Positions 39,221 through 48,199 of a DNA stretch of 64,000 nucleotides are shown here, piece by piece. Below the pieces are notes generated by a model. That model saw only the letters and a program-made list of their open reading frames with translations. It searched no databases and was not told where the DNA came from. How positions within the stretch are numbered: the first letter of the stretch is position 1; every line of letters starts with the position of its first letter. The translations under genes were made by a program, and so were the position numbers. Origin of the DNA: Kitasatospora sp. NBC_01246 (lineage in GTDB: Bacteria > Actinomycetota > Actinomycetes > Streptomycetales > Streptomycetaceae); the NCBI RefSeq assembly GCF_036226505.1, contig NZ_CP108484.1, positions 186,001-250,000 on the forward strand. The letters run 5' to 3'.

Positions 39221-41161
39221 ATGGTTGAGCGACGACAGCAGGACCTGGAGCCGGCCGGCGAGCAGCCGGATGACGCAGCGGAGGAAGCCCGCTGGTCGTA
39301 CCGCACGGACCGGATCGTGCGGGCCACCGCGAAGCTCTCGGCATGGGCGATGATGCGGCGCCTGCCGCAGCTGGTGCGCCGAACCCTCAAACTGGCGTGG
39401 CGGGTGGACCGGCGGGCGACCGTCGTCCTGCTCGCCGGGCAGCTGGTCTCCGGCGTGCTGGCGGCCGTGGCACTGTGGGCGACCGCCGGTGCGATCGGCG
39501 CGATGATCGCACCGGCGGGCGGCCCGGTCACCGACCGGCTCGGCGGCACCGCGTGGCCGGTGACGGTCCTGGCGGTGGCGGCGGCGGGCCGGGCGCTGCT
39601 GGGCACCGTCAGCGTGGCGATCGCCGAACGGCTCTCACCGAGGATCGCGCGTGAATCCGAACTGGAGCTGCTGGCCGTCTCCGTGGCCGCCGAGCTGGAG
39701 GCGTACGACCACGTCGGATACGCGGAGCGGTGGGACGCCGCCGACCGGGGGGCCGACTCCTCGCAGGAGCTCCTCGGCGTGGCCCAGGAGATCATCGCCT
39801 CCGTCGTCACCCTCGCCGCGGCCGCCGGGGTCCTCGCCGCACTGCACCCGGTACTCGTTCCGTTCCTGGTCCTGGCATCGATCCCGCAGGGCGTGGTCGC
39901 CGCCCGCTCCGCACGCGTCCGCTATCTGATGGCGATCGAGAGCATGGACGACCGGCGCCTCCTGGCGATGCTGCGGTACTGCCTGTGCCATGACGACAAC
40001 GCCGACCAGATCCGCTCCGACACCATGGCCGGCTTCCTCACCGCCAAGTACCGCAAGGCCGGGAACCGGCTGGACGCCGCCACCGACCGGGCCGCCCGCC
40101 GCGCTGCCCGTATCTCGCTCCTCGGCTCCCTGGCCACCGGCCTGGCCACCGTCCTGGTGTGGGGCGCCCTGGTGGCGCTGCTGGCCACCGGTCACGTGTC
40201 GGTGGCCGCCGCCGGGACGGCCGTCTTCGCGCTGCGCACCGCCGGGTCCGGGCTCCAGGGCATCGTCGGCGGCGGCACCCGGCTCTACCGACTCGGTCTG
40301 TACCTGCGGGACTTCGACGACTTCGTGGCCGAGGCCGGCGGGCACGCGATGCGGCGGGGCGCCGCCGAGCCGGCCGCCCCGCGCCGGGTCGAGGCACGGA
40401 AGGTCTCGTACACCTATCCCGGAGCCGACCGGCCGACCCTGGACGGCCTGGACCTGGAGATCCGCCAAGGCGAGATCGTCGCCCTGATCGGGGAGAACGG
40501 GTCCGGGAAGAGCACCCTGCTGCGGCTGCTCTCCGGCCTGACCCTGCCGACCGGCGGCGTCGTGACCTGGGACGACGTGCCCACGCAGGAGATGGACCCG
40601 CACGCGCTGTGGAAGCGGGTCGCTCTCGTGCCGCAGCAGTTCTCCCGCTGGCCGCTCACCCTGGGCGAGAACATCCACCTCGGCCACGTCGACCCTGCCG
40701 GCGGGCAGGAGCTGGTTGAGCGGGCCGCCGTGCTGGCGGGCGCCGACGAGGTCGCGGCCACGCTGCGTTCCCGCTACAACACCCTGCTGGCCCGGGCGTT
40801 CTGGGGCGGCGAGTGGCTGTCCGGCGGCCAGTTCCAGCGCGTGGCGGTCGCCCGCGCCTTCCACCGCTCGCTGCGCGCTCCCGGCCTGCTCGTCCTGGAC
40901 GAACCGACCTCCGACCTCGACCCGCGCGCCGAGCACCGGATCTTCCACAACCTGCGGACCCTGGCGGCCGGACGCGCCACCATCCTGGTCACCCACAACC
41001 TCGACAACGCCGTTCTCGCGGACCGCATCGTCGTCATGCGCGGCGGCCGGATCGCCGAGGACGGGACCTTCGCCGAACTCGCCTCCGGCAAAGGCCTGTT
41101 CAGGGAGCTCCTGGACCTCAAGCACGACCGTGACCGCAGGCTGCCCGGCCAACGCCGGTAG
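39221..41161 (+). CDS. ABC exporter (fused transmembrane and ATPase domains)
   Basis: 646 residues. An N-terminal six-helix transmembrane domain (about 55-345; ATVVLLAGQLVSGVLAAVAL, IIASVVTLAAAAGVLAALHP) is followed by one nucleotide-binding domain. The latter has Walker A GENGSGKST, Q-loop VPQQFSRWPLT, signature LSGGQFQRVAVA, Walker B LLVLDEPTSDLDP and His switch VTHNLDN. Half-transporters of this type act as dimers and export peptides, lipids or drugs. No peptidase-C39 domain is attached. No precursor peptide, lantibiotic synthetase or second half-transporter is adjacent, so the substrate is open. A strong terminator follows. Confidence 0.93.
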   Translation: MVERRQQDLEPAGEQPDDAAEEARWSYRTDRIVRATAKLSAWAMMRRLPQLVRRTLKLAWRVDRRATVVLLAGQLVSGVLAAVALWATAGAIGAMIAPAGGPVTDRLGGTAWPVTVLAVAAAGRALLGTVSVAIAERLSPRIARESELELLAVSVAAELEAYDHVGYAERWDAADRGADSSQELLGVAQEIIASVVTLAAAAGVLAALHPVLVPFLVLASIPQGVVAARSARVRYLMAIESMDDRRLLAMLRYCLCHDDNADQIRSDTMAGFLTAKYRKAGNRLDAATDRAARRAARISLLGSLATGLATVLVWGALVALLATGHVSVAAAGTAVFALRTAGSGLQGIVGGGTRLYRLGLYLRDFDDFVAEAGGHAMRRGAAEPAAPRRVEARKVSYTYPGADRPTLDGLDLEIRQGEIVALIGENGSGKSTLLRLLSGLTLPTGGVVTWDDVPTQEMDPHALWKRVALVPQQFSRWPLTLGENIHLGHVDPAGGQELVERAAVLAGADEVAATLRSRYNTLLARAFWGGEWLSGGQFQRVAVARAFHRSLRAPGLLVLDEPTSDLDPRAEHRIFHNLRTLAAGRATILVTHNLDNAVLADRIVVMRGGRIAEDGTFAELASGKGLFRELLDLKHDRDRRLPGQRR

Positions 41162-41172
41162 CCTTCGCGCCT

Positions 41173-41207
41173 CCGTCGGCCCCGGTCCCGCGCACCGGGG
41201 CCGACGG
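41173..41207 (+). terminator. Terminator after the ABC exporter
   Basis: A perfect 14-bp stem CCGTCGGCCCCGGT (41173-41186) / 41194-41207 with a seven-base loop, 12 bases after the stop codon. Confidence 0.85.
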
Positions 41208-41378
41208 CCCCCGAGCCCCGAGTCAGGGGGGACGGCGGGGGCGGCACGTGAACCACCGCGCCCCCTTCCACCGGACGTCACAGCCCCTTCGGGCTCCCGT
41301 AGGTGGGTACCGGCCCGTCACTCAGCCCCGGGATCAGGGCGTCCCCCTGCTCTCGGGCGAGGCCGTCGGCCCGGGCTG

Positions 41379-41765
41379 TCAGGTCCACTGGTCAGCCGGG
41401 GCGACGCCGGGCACCGGCTTGCCGATCAGGGCGAGCGGGACGAAGAAGTTCACCTGGCCGATCGCGATCGTCCGGGTGGTGAGGGCCTTGGGGTCGTGGT
41501 GGCGGGCGGCCTCGACGTAGAGGGGGTCGGGGACACGCTCGCCGTGCGGATTCGCGGTCAGGACCGCCTCGACCAGGGCGAGCGCGGCACGTTCCGCGTC
41601 GGTGAAGTACGGAGCGGTGTGCCAGGTGGCGACGGCGTCGATGCGCCGGTCGGCCTCGCCGGCCTTGCGCAGCAGGCCGGTGTGCAGGGCGGTCAGGTAG
41701 GTGGAACCGACGATCTGCCTGGCGCGCAGCTGGACGAGGCCGATGGTGGTCTGCCCGGCGCCGCC
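41379..41765 (-). pseudogene. AhpD/carboxymuconolactone-decarboxylase-like fragment (N-terminus missing)
   Basis: A frame ending in TGA at 41379 encodes GLVQLRARQIVGSTYLTALH, EADRRIDAVATWHTAPYFTD, AERAALALVEAVLTANPHGE and NFFVPLALIGKPVP. This is the C-terminal four fifths of an AhpD-like protein. The paired Cys of active family members are not seen in the preserved part (the usual N-G-C segment reads VGSTYL). No start codon or ribosome site exists; the 5' end is cut off at about 41765, where a PadR-like fragment on the other strand begins. Confidence 0.7.
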
Positions 41766-41809
41766 CTCACCCCGGAGAACCCGCTCGCCGGGCTGAACGA
41801 GATCGCCCG

Positions 41810-42001
41810 CCAGACGCCGAAGGCCTGGTCCGGGTCGAACGGGAGGAGACCGTCGACGGACGCCCCCGCCGGATCTTCGCCCTCACCCCGGCCGGCGTCC
41901 AGGCCCTCACCGACGAGAGCGAGCGGCTGCGGGCCGCCCTCCGCGAAGCCGACCGGCGCCTGGCGACCACCCGCACCCGACTCGCCGGAGGCATGGCATG
42001 A
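41810..42001 (+). pseudogene. PadR-family regulator fragment (C-terminal part)
   Basis: The frame AEGLVRVEREETVDGRPRRI, FALTPAGVQALTDESERLRA continues to TGA at 41999-42001. The GRPRRIFALTPAG core and following coiled helix are typical of the second half of PadR winged-helix regulators. The first half, with the recognition helix, is absent. Its stop overlaps the ATG of the next fragment (ATGA), the original operon junction. Confidence 0.65.
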
Positions 42002-42200
42002 CCCCGGACCGAACCACCCCGAACGCCCGACTGCTGCGGCGCGCCCTCGCCCTCTACCCCGCCTCCTACGGCGCCCCCGAGCTGGCCGAACTCGCCGACC
42101 ACGCCGAGCGCCACGTGCGCACCGCGGGCCCGCTGGCCGGCCTGCGGGAAGTCGCCGACGTAGCCGGACACGGCGCCCGGGTCCGCCGCGGCCCACGGCG
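41998..42200 (+). pseudogene. N-terminal fragment of a PadR-associated membrane-protein gene
   Basis: MTPDRTTPNARLLRRALALY, then YGAPELAELADHAERH and LAGLREVADVAGHGARVRRG, match the cytoplasmic N-terminus of membrane proteins that follow PadR genes in Streptomyces. From about 42190 the translation becomes Arg/Pro-rich and no transmembrane helices follow, so the gene is truncated. Stop codon in frame at 42375. Confidence 0.55.
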
Positions 42201-42335
42201 AGCACCACGCCCGAGACCCGGACAGCCTCGACCGTCACGACCTTCGCGGTCTCGGCGCGGATACCGACGACGCCGACCTCGCTCATGGCCCCGACCACGG
42301 CCGCGCCCCAGCCGCCGGCCCCGCGGCCGCGCCGG

Positions 42336-42689
42336 TCAGCCGAGGGCCGCGACGGCCTGGTCCACGCTCTCGTAGAGGCCGAAGATGCGGTCGATACCGG
42401 TGATCTGGAGGATCTGTGCCAGATCCCGGCCCGCGCCCGCGACGGCGAACGGCGCCGAGGCCGCGGTGGCCCGCTGGTAGCCGGAGATCAGCGCCGAGAC
42501 CCCGATCGAGTCGCAGAACGACAGGCCCCCGACGTCCAGGACGAGCGGGACGGCGGCGGTCAGCGGCAGCCCTTCCACCATCCGGCTGAGCCGCGGGGCC
42601 GTGTGGTAGTCGAGCTCGCCGGTGACGGTGAGGACCGTCGCCCCCGAGGGATGGGTGTGGACGGCCATGGCCAACGCGAAGTCGGGCAC
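42336..42689 (-). CDS. STAS-domain anti-anti-sigma factor
   Basis: 117 residues, a single STAS domain like SpoIIAA/RsbV/BldG: ATVLTVTGELDYHTAPRLSR, LVLDVGGLSFCDSIGVSALI with the phosphorylatable Ser in CDSIG, and QILQITGIDRIFGLYESVDQ. It would bind an RsbW-type kinase when unphosphorylated, freeing a sigma factor. GTG start with AGGAG seven bases upstream. Last gene of the stress-signalling operon; the receiver-PP2C protein encoded just upstream is its likely phosphatase. Confidence 0.9.
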   Translation of the reverse strand: MPDFALAMAVHTHPSGATVLTVTGELDYHTAPRLSRMVEGLPLTAAVPLVLDVGGLSFCDSIGVSALISGYQRATAASAPFAVAGAGRDLAQILQITGIDRIFGLYESVDQAVAALG

Positions 42690-42770
42690 CGGAACTCCTG
42701 GAGGGACTGGGACGGGAGGCGGGGAGGCCCGTGCGGTGCGCACCGGCTCGGGTCGTCTCGTGCGGGACGG

Positions 42771-44417
42771 TCAGTGGATTCTCGCTGCGAGGAGGGCGAT
42801 GTCGTCCGTCTTCGCCTTGCCGAAGTCGTCCAACAGCCGGTCGCACAGCTCATCGAGTCCCTGCCGGGCGGCGGACACCGCGCTCCCGAGAGCGGCGAGA
42901 CTCTCGTCGAGGTCCTCGCCGGGAACCTCCACGAGACCGTCGGTGAGCAGCAGCAACGTGGAACCGGCCGGGACGGCGTGGGTGACGGCCGGCGGGTGCG
43001 GCAGGTTCAGGCCCAGCAGGATCCCGTGCTCGGTGAGGTAGCGGGTGGAGCCGTCGGGAAGGCGCAGGAGCGGCGGCAGGTGGCCGGCGTTGGCGATGTG
43101 GACGCGCCGTCCGCCGGGTTCCACCAGCACCAGGCAGACGGTGGCGGTCATCGTCGGCCGCAGGCGGACGAGCAGCGCGTCCAGCCGCTCCAGCAGGGTC
43201 CGCGGGTCGTGCCCCTCGATCGCGTAGGCCCGCAGCGCGTGACGCAGTTCGCCCATGACCATGGCGGCCTTGAGTGAGTGCCCGGCGACGTCGCCGATCG
43301 CCAGCAGCAGGCCGGCCGGGGTCTCGATCGCCTCGTAGAAGTCGCCGCCGATCTCCGTGTGGTCGGCGGCCGGCTTGTAGCGGACGGCGAGGTCCACCCC
43401 GGCGACCTCGGGCAGCCGGTCGGGCAGGAAGGTGCGCTGCAGGGTGAGGACGAGCGCGTGCTCCTCGCTCCGGGCCCGCATGGCCTCCAGCGCCAGTGCG
43501 CAGGCCTGGCCGAGCTGGGAGAAGAGCCCGCGGTCATCGGGGCCGGTCAGTGCGGGCGCGTCCACCACGAGTGCGACCGGGGGCCGGCCGTGTTTGGTCC
43601 GGGTCAGGAGTACCGCGACCTCCCCGGGGAGGAGTTCGGTGAGTCCGGCGCCCAGGCGGGCGGCCAGGGCGTGCCAGTCGGCGCGGGACAGGACGGCGGT
43701 CTCGGCGCCGGTCGCGTCGCCGAGTGCGTGGTCCGTGAGCCGGTCCAGGAGGCCCGCGTCCGCCGTGCTCAGTCGGGGGGCGGTGGTGGCGCCGTCCGGG
43801 GCGGGCCGGTCGACTACCGCCACGTGCAGGGCCCGCTCGTCCGGGCTGAGGGCGAGAGCGACGGCCGGGGAGGACATCAGGGTGGCCGTGCCGGCGGCCG
43901 CTCTCGACGTGAAGGCCTCGGCACCGCTCACCCCGTACACGGCCAGCGTGGTCCGGTTCAGGATCGCCACCCGGGCGGCCAGCCGCTCGGCGCGACGGCG
44001 GGCGCGGGCGTAGCGCAGCGCCGCCGTGACGGTCGCCAGCAGCTCGGACGGCGCTATCGGCTCGGTGAGGTAGGCGTCCGCGCCGCGGTGCAGGCCCTGG
44101 GCGCGGTCGTCGACCTCGATGGCGGTGGCCGAGATGTGGATGACCGGGACGGACGCGGTCCGGGGGTCCGCCTTGATCCGTTCGCAGACCTCGAACCCGC
44201 TCATGTCCGGCAACCGGACGTCGACCACGGCGAGTTCGGGCAGGTCCTGGTCACCGGCCGCGGCGAGCAGGGCGAGGCCCTCGGTGCCGTCCGCGGCCTC
44301 CACCACCGTGTGGCCGCCGCGCACCAGCCAGCTCCGGACGAGGTAGCGGTTGATGTCGTTGTCGTCCAGGACCAGGATGGTGGCGGCCGCGCCGTCGGCG
44401 GCGGGCCCGGCGCTCAC
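42771..44417 (-). CDS. Response regulator with PP2C (RsbU-like) output
   Basis: 548 residues. A receiver domain (1-125; ILVLDDNDINRYLVR, phospho-acceptor Asp in LAVVDVRLPDMSGFE) is followed by a GAF-like middle region (150-310). A PP2C phosphatase domain (320-548) shows LQRTFLPDRLPEVAGVDLAV, TEIGGDFYEAI, LLAIGDVAGHSLKAAMVMGE, NAGHLPPLL, LLLTDGLVE and KTDDIALLAARI, with metal-binding Asp present. Phosphorylation by the hybrid kinase encoded immediately upstream should switch on dephosphorylation of the STAS protein encoded downstream. Its ATG overlaps the kinase stop by four bases (ATGA). Confidence 0.93.
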   Translation of the reverse strand: MSAGPAADGAAATILVLDDNDINRYLVRSWLVRGGHTVVEAADGTEGLALLAAAGDQDLPELAVVDVRLPDMSGFEVCERIKADPRTASVPVIHISATAIEVDDRAQGLHRGADAYLTEPIAPSELLATVTAALRYARARRRAERLAARVAILNRTTLAVYGVSGAEAFTSRAAAGTATLMSSPAVALALSPDERALHVAVVDRPAPDGATTAPRLSTADAGLLDRLTDHALGDATGAETAVLSRADWHALAARLGAGLTELLPGEVAVLLTRTKHGRPPVALVVDAPALTGPDDRGLFSQLGQACALALEAMRARSEEHALVLTLQRTFLPDRLPEVAGVDLAVRYKPAADHTEIGGDFYEAIETPAGLLLAIGDVAGHSLKAAMVMGELRHALRAYAIEGHDPRTLLERLDALLVRLRPTMTATVCLVLVEPGGRRVHIANAGHLPPLLRLPDGSTRYLTEHGILLGLNLPHPPAVTHAVPAGSTLLLLTDGLVEVPGEDLDESLAALGSAVSAARQGLDELCDRLLDDFGKAKTDDIALLAARIH

Positions 44418-46216
44418 CGGACACTCCGTCCATCGGCGGCCGGCCCACCGGGGTGGTCACCGGGGTGGTTGCCTCGGGCGGGCGCCGCGAAGGCGGCGGC
44501 CAGCTGGTGGGACCTCAAGGTGGCCTTCTCCAGGACGGCGCGGGCGTGGACCAGCCGGTCGTGCTCCAGGCCGGCCGTGCTCGCGGAGGTGATCACGACG
44601 ACGGGGACGGCGCACAGTTCGGCGTCCGCCGCCAGCTGGGCCAGGACGTGGTACCCGTCCAGGTCCGGCATGTGCAGGTCGAGCAGGACGGCGTCCGGGC
44701 GCTCGCGCCGGATGGTCTCCGCCGCCCGGCCGCCCTCGGAGACCTCGATGATCCGCTCGGCCAGTTCACCGAGCAGAGGGCGGACGGTGGCCCGGTAGGC
44801 CTCGTCGTCGTCGACGGTGACCAGCACGGCCACGCGTTGCGGCGGGTCCTCGACGGGCGGTCCCGGGACCGGCAGCCGGACCACGACACGTGTTCCCTCG
44901 CCCGGGCTGCTGGTGAGCGTGAGGGTGCCGCCGAGGAGTCCGGTCAGGCGGCGGGCGTAGGGCAGGCCGAGGCCGGTGCCGGAACGGCCCCGCTGGTGCG
45001 CGCCGCGCACCTGGTAGAACTCCTCGAAGACGCGTTCCTGTTGTTCCGGCGGGATCCCGACGCCGGTGTCCGCGACGGTGAGGACCAGTTCCTCGCCGTC
45101 CAGGCCCTCCCGCAGCGCCACGTCCAGTGTGACGGTGCCCCGTTCGGTGAACTTCAGCGCGTTGGACAGCAGGTTGCGAAGGATCCGGGTGAGCATCACC
45201 TCGTCGCTGACGAACCCCGGTACCGTCGTCGGGTCGGCGATGCTGAGCGTCACACCCTCACCGGCGCGCACGCCCAGGGTGCCCCGCAGTTCGGCGAGCA
45301 GGGCCCGCAGATCCACCCGGGCCCAGACGGGCTCCAGCCGCCCCGACTCCGCCTTCGCGACGTCCAGCAGTTCGTCCACCAGCGTCAGCAGGGTGCTCCC
45401 GGATGCCGCGATGAGCCCGATCTGTTGGCGCTGATCCTCGTCGAGGCGGTCGGCGCCGCTCGCCAGCAGTAGTCCGGCCAGCCCGACCACGGAGTTGACG
45501 GGGGTGCGCAGTTCGTGGCTGACGTTGGCCCAGAACCTGGTCTTCGCCTCGCTGGCCTCCCGGAGCTGGCGTGACTTCTCGTCGAGTTCCGCGTAGAGGG
45601 CCACCACTCCGCGGTTGGTCTCCTCCAGCTCCTGCGACAGCTCGGAGTAGAGCGCCATCACCCCACGGTTGGTCTCCCCCAACTCCTCGTTGAGCCGCTG
45701 CAGTTCCTCGCGTTGAGCGCGGGACTCCCCCAGGGCCGCGATGAGGTCCCTGGTCTGGGCCCGGGCGTCCTCCGACGCCGAGGACCCGCCGTGTGCGCTG
45801 AGCACCTCGCGTGCCCCTTCCATCAGGCCGGCCAGTGATTCGCCGGACGTGAGGAGTGTCTGTTCGACGACCAGGTACTCGGCCGCGGGCCCCTCCCCCC
45901 GGCGGACCTGTACCAGGCGGGCGACGGCGCCGAGCGCGTCCGGGCTCGGTCCGGGGCCGCCCTGCCAGCGCATGGTGACCTGGAGCACCGCGGGGACCCC
46001 GCCGGTGACGGCGAACTCCACCGTCAGCGCGGTCGCGGTGAGCAGGTCGCGCCCCAGTTCGCTGAGCGCGGTGGCCAGCCTGACCTGGTCCTGGTTCTCG
46101 ACGCCGAGCACCCCGGCGACCGACCGGCCGCAGCGCCGCAGGGCGAAGGTGTCCTGCTCGGTGGCGACCGAGATGGTCATCAGATGGACGGTACCCGTAC
46201 CGCCCGGCAAGCTCAC
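44414..46216 (-). CDS. Hybrid histidine kinase with C-terminal receiver
   Basis: 600 residues. The N-terminal part resembles an RsbT/RsbW-like ATPase remnant (LALRRC-type start, DQVRLATALSELGRDLLTAT). A coiled coil (about 190-255) then carries two copies of ETNRGVxALYxEL. Next are HisKA (His in FWANVSHELRTPVNSVVG), HATPase_c (NLLSNALKF, VADTGVGIPPEQQ, GTGLGLPYARRL) and a C-terminal receiver (VLVTVDDDEAYRATVRPLL, Asp in AVLLDLHMPDLDGYHV). No transmembrane helix, so it is cytoplasmic. The GTG start overlaps the preceding stop (GTGA). It presumably phosphorylates the receiver of the downstream PP2C protein. Confidence 0.92.
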   Translation of the reverse strand: MSLPGGTGTVHLMTISVATEQDTFALRRCGRSVAGVLGVENQDQVRLATALSELGRDLLTATALTVEFAVTGGVPAVLQVTMRWQGGPGPSPDALGAVARLVQVRRGEGPAAEYLVVEQTLLTSGESLAGLMEGAREVLSAHGGSSASEDARAQTRDLIAALGESRAQREELQRLNEELGETNRGVMALYSELSQELEETNRGVVALYAELDEKSRQLREASEAKTRFWANVSHELRTPVNSVVGLAGLLLASGADRLDEDQRQQIGLIAASGSTLLTLVDELLDVAKAESGRLEPVWARVDLRALLAELRGTLGVRAGEGVTLSIADPTTVPGFVSDEVMLTRILRNLLSNALKFTERGTVTLDVALREGLDGEELVLTVADTGVGIPPEQQERVFEEFYQVRGAHQRGRSGTGLGLPYARRLTGLLGGTLTLTSSPGEGTRVVVRLPVPGPPVEDPPQRVAVLVTVDDDEAYRATVRPLLGELAERIIEVSEGGRAAETIRRERPDAVLLDLHMPDLDGYHVLAQLAADAELCAVPVVVITSASTAGLEHDRLVHARAVLEKATLRSHQLAAAFAAPARGNHPGDHPGGPAADGRSVR

Positions 46217-47400
46217 CACGCTCCCTTCGCCACGAGCACCCCCGCGTCGTCCCGACGCACGGCCGCCTCGCGCAGCAGCTGGCCCGCGGCCACGAGCGGG
46301 ATGTGTCCGAGCAACCCCGGCAGATCCGCCGGCCGCCACCGTTCGGTCAGTCCGTCCGAATGCATGATCACCGCGCTGCCGGCCGGCAGGTCCTGCTCGA
46401 TCGTGCGCAGGGACGGCAGGTGGTGGCCGACGATACCGGGGGCCGAGGGCAGCGAACGCCGGCCGCCGGTCGCCGGATCGAGGACGAAGGTGCTGACGTT
46501 CCCGACGCCGCAGAACAGCACCCGTCCGGCCGACGGCCCGATCAGCACCACCGCGACCGCGCCGCCGCGGCCGGCGTTCAACGCACGGTGGATGTCCGCG
46601 AGGACGGCGTCCGGCCGGGTGGCCCGCGAGGCGTGGAAGGCGTCGACCGCCGACCGGGCGGCCCGGGCCGCCAGCGGACCGTGTCCGAGGCCGTCGCAGA
46701 ACATCAGGAGCAGGGCGTCGGAATCCGGGGCGGCGCTCCTCTCCTCGCGCACCGGCGCCGTTCGCGGCGCCGCGGGGGCGTCGACACCGGCCAGGGCCGC
46801 CCAGCTCAGGGGGGCGCGGGGGGCCGTGCCGCCACGCGGGGCCGGGCCGGTCCCTGGGCCGTCCCCCGGCGCCGCCAGGGACCGGGCCGCCCACGCGTCC
46901 CCGCAGGTCTCCTCGCCACTGATCGGCCTGGTGAGCCCGGCCACCACCGGTTCACCGGCCATCCGGGCCGACGCCGCGGCCTCCCTCGTCCAGAACCGGG
47001 CCGCCAGCACGGTGCCGCGCCCGGGCAGCGAGTGCACGTCGAAGGTGTCGGCCAGCCGGGAGATCGCGCCGAGCCCGATGCCCAGGGTGCTCGCGGAGGA
47101 CACCCCGTCGGTCAGCGCGCGCGGGACGTCCGCCATCCCGGGGCCGGCGTCGACGGTCACGAACTCCAGGCCGGCGTCCGTCGCGGTGCGGATCACCCTC
47201 AGCAGCAGGGCACCGTCGACGGCGTGGCGGCACAGGTTGGTCGCCGCCTCGCTCACCGCGAGCGCGACCTCGGCCGCCCGCTGGTCACCGAGGCCGATCC
47301 GGCGCGCCAGCGCGGCGGCGGCACCACGCGCCGCCGCCGGCATGGAGTGCTCGTCCCGGAACCAGGCGACATCCTCGGTCCCCGGCAACATCGCGCTCAC
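46213..47400 (-). CDS. RsbT-like kinase domain fused to RsbX/SpoIIE-like phosphatase
   Basis: 395 residues. Residues about 10-140 form a GHKL ATPase (VALAVSEAATNLCRHAVDGA, TVDAGPGMADVPRAL, STLGIGLGAISRLADTF). Residues about 150-395 form a PP2C-type domain (LLLMFCDGLGHGPLAARAAR, RVLFCGVGNVSTF, AVIMHSDGLTERW, RRDDAGVLVAK). Such fusions follow rsbRST in many actinomycetes and reset the stressosome by dephosphorylating RsbS/RsbR (the RsbX role). The GTG start lies in a GTGA overlap with the rsbT stop. Confidence 0.9.
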   Translation of the reverse strand: MSAMLPGTEDVAWFRDEHSMPAAARGAAAALARRIGLGDQRAAEVALAVSEAATNLCRHAVDGALLLRVIRTATDAGLEFVTVDAGPGMADVPRALTDGVSSASTLGIGLGAISRLADTFDVHSLPGRGTVLAARFWTREAAASARMAGEPVVAGLTRPISGEETCGDAWAARSLAAPGDGPGTGPAPRGGTAPRAPLSWAALAGVDAPAAPRTAPVREERSAAPDSDALLLMFCDGLGHGPLAARAARSAVDAFHASRATRPDAVLADIHRALNAGRGGAVAVVLIGPSAGRVLFCGVGNVSTFVLDPATGGRRSLPSAPGIVGHHLPSLRTIEQDLPAGSAVIMHSDGLTERWRPADLPGLLGHIPLVAAGQLLREAAVRRDDAGVLVAKGAW

Positions 47401-47822
47401 CGGGCCCACTTGATCACCGACACCAGCGTGCCCCGGCCGACCTCGGTGTCGAGGACGAAGTCGTCGACCAGACGCCGTGCGCCGCTCAGACCCAGACCCA
47501 GCCCGCTGCCCGAGGTCCAGCCGTCGGTCAGGGCGAGGTCCACGTCGGCGATGCCCGGCCCGTTGTCCTCGAAGACCGCCGTCACGCCGAGACGGCTGTC
47601 CCGGCGGACCAGCCCGGTCCGCATCACCCCGCCCCCGCCGTAGACCAGCGTGTTGCGGGCCAGCTCGCTCGCGGCCGTCACCAGCTTCGTCTGGTCGACC
47701 AGGGAGAGCTTGCAGCGCTGGGCGAGCGAGCGGACCAACTGCCGGGCCCGCACCACGTCGTCGTTGGACCGGACCGGGATGCTCTCCTGCTCACCCTCGG
47801 GCGTGGGCGCGAGGCCGGTCAC
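47397..47822 (-). CDS. rsbT: Stressosome serine kinase RsbT
   Basis: 141 residues, a single GHKL kinase domain: KLVTAASELARNTLVYGGGG (N box), VFEDNGPGIADVDLALTD (G1), GSGLGLGLSGARRLVDDF (G2). In Bacillus RsbT phosphorylates RsbS and RsbR and, when released, activates the RsbU-type phosphatase. Start GTG in a GTGA overlap with rsbS. Order R-S-T and size support the name. Confidence 0.93.
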   Translation of the reverse strand: MTGLAPTPEGEQESIPVRSNDDVVRARQLVRSLAQRCKLSLVDQTKLVTAASELARNTLVYGGGGVMRTGLVRRDSRLGVTAVFEDNGPGIADVDLALTDGWTSGSGLGLGLSGARRLVDDFVLDTEVGRGTLVSVIKWAR

Positions 47823-48199
47823 GGCCGGACCGAACGGCGGCCGTCGGCCGACCGGCCCAGCATCGCCAGGCCCTTCTCCAGGCTGAGCGCGGTGCGCACG
47901 CCCCCGAGCGAGAGCCCGAGTTCGACCAGGGTGATCGCCACGGCGGGCCGCATGCCCACCACCACGGTCTCGGCGTCCAGCATGCGGGAGATCGCGGCGG
48001 TCGTGGCGAGCATCCGGCCGACGAACGAGTCGACGATCTCCACCGCGGTGATGTCGATCACCACCCCGCTCGCGCCGGTCGCCACGATACGTGCGGCCAG
48101 GTCGTCCTGGAGGTCCAGGACGGTCTGGTCCTCCAGGTCGACCTGGATGGACACCAGCAGGACCTCGCCGATCTTCAGGACCGGTACGCGTTCGGTCAC
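47819..48199 (-). CDS. rsbS: Stressosome STAS protein RsbS
   Basis: 126 residues, one STAS domain: VPVLKIGEVLLVSIQVDLED, GVVIDITAVEIVDSFVGRML with the phospho-Ser in VDSFVGR, and GVRTALSLEKGLAMLGRS. It forms the stressosome core with RsbR and sequesters RsbT. GTG start in a GTGA overlap with rsbR. Confidence 0.94.
   Translation of the reverse strand: MTERVPVLKIGEVLLVSIQVDLEDQTVLDLQDDLAARIVATGASGVVIDITAVEIVDSFVGRMLATTAAISRMLDAETVVVGMRPAVAITLVELGLSLGGVRTALSLEKGLAMLGRSADGRRSVRP

Noticed and set aside
39221..41161. ABC exporter considered part of a lanthipeptide or other RiPP cluster
   Set aside because: No precursor peptide, modification enzyme or peptidase domain was found on either side.
41693..42298. 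Minus-strand frame starting MVGAMSEVGVVGIRAET
   Set aside because: The first 35 residues look balanced, but the rest is Arg-rich and antisense to the PadR and membrane-protein fragments. It may be another gene scrap but cannot be supported.
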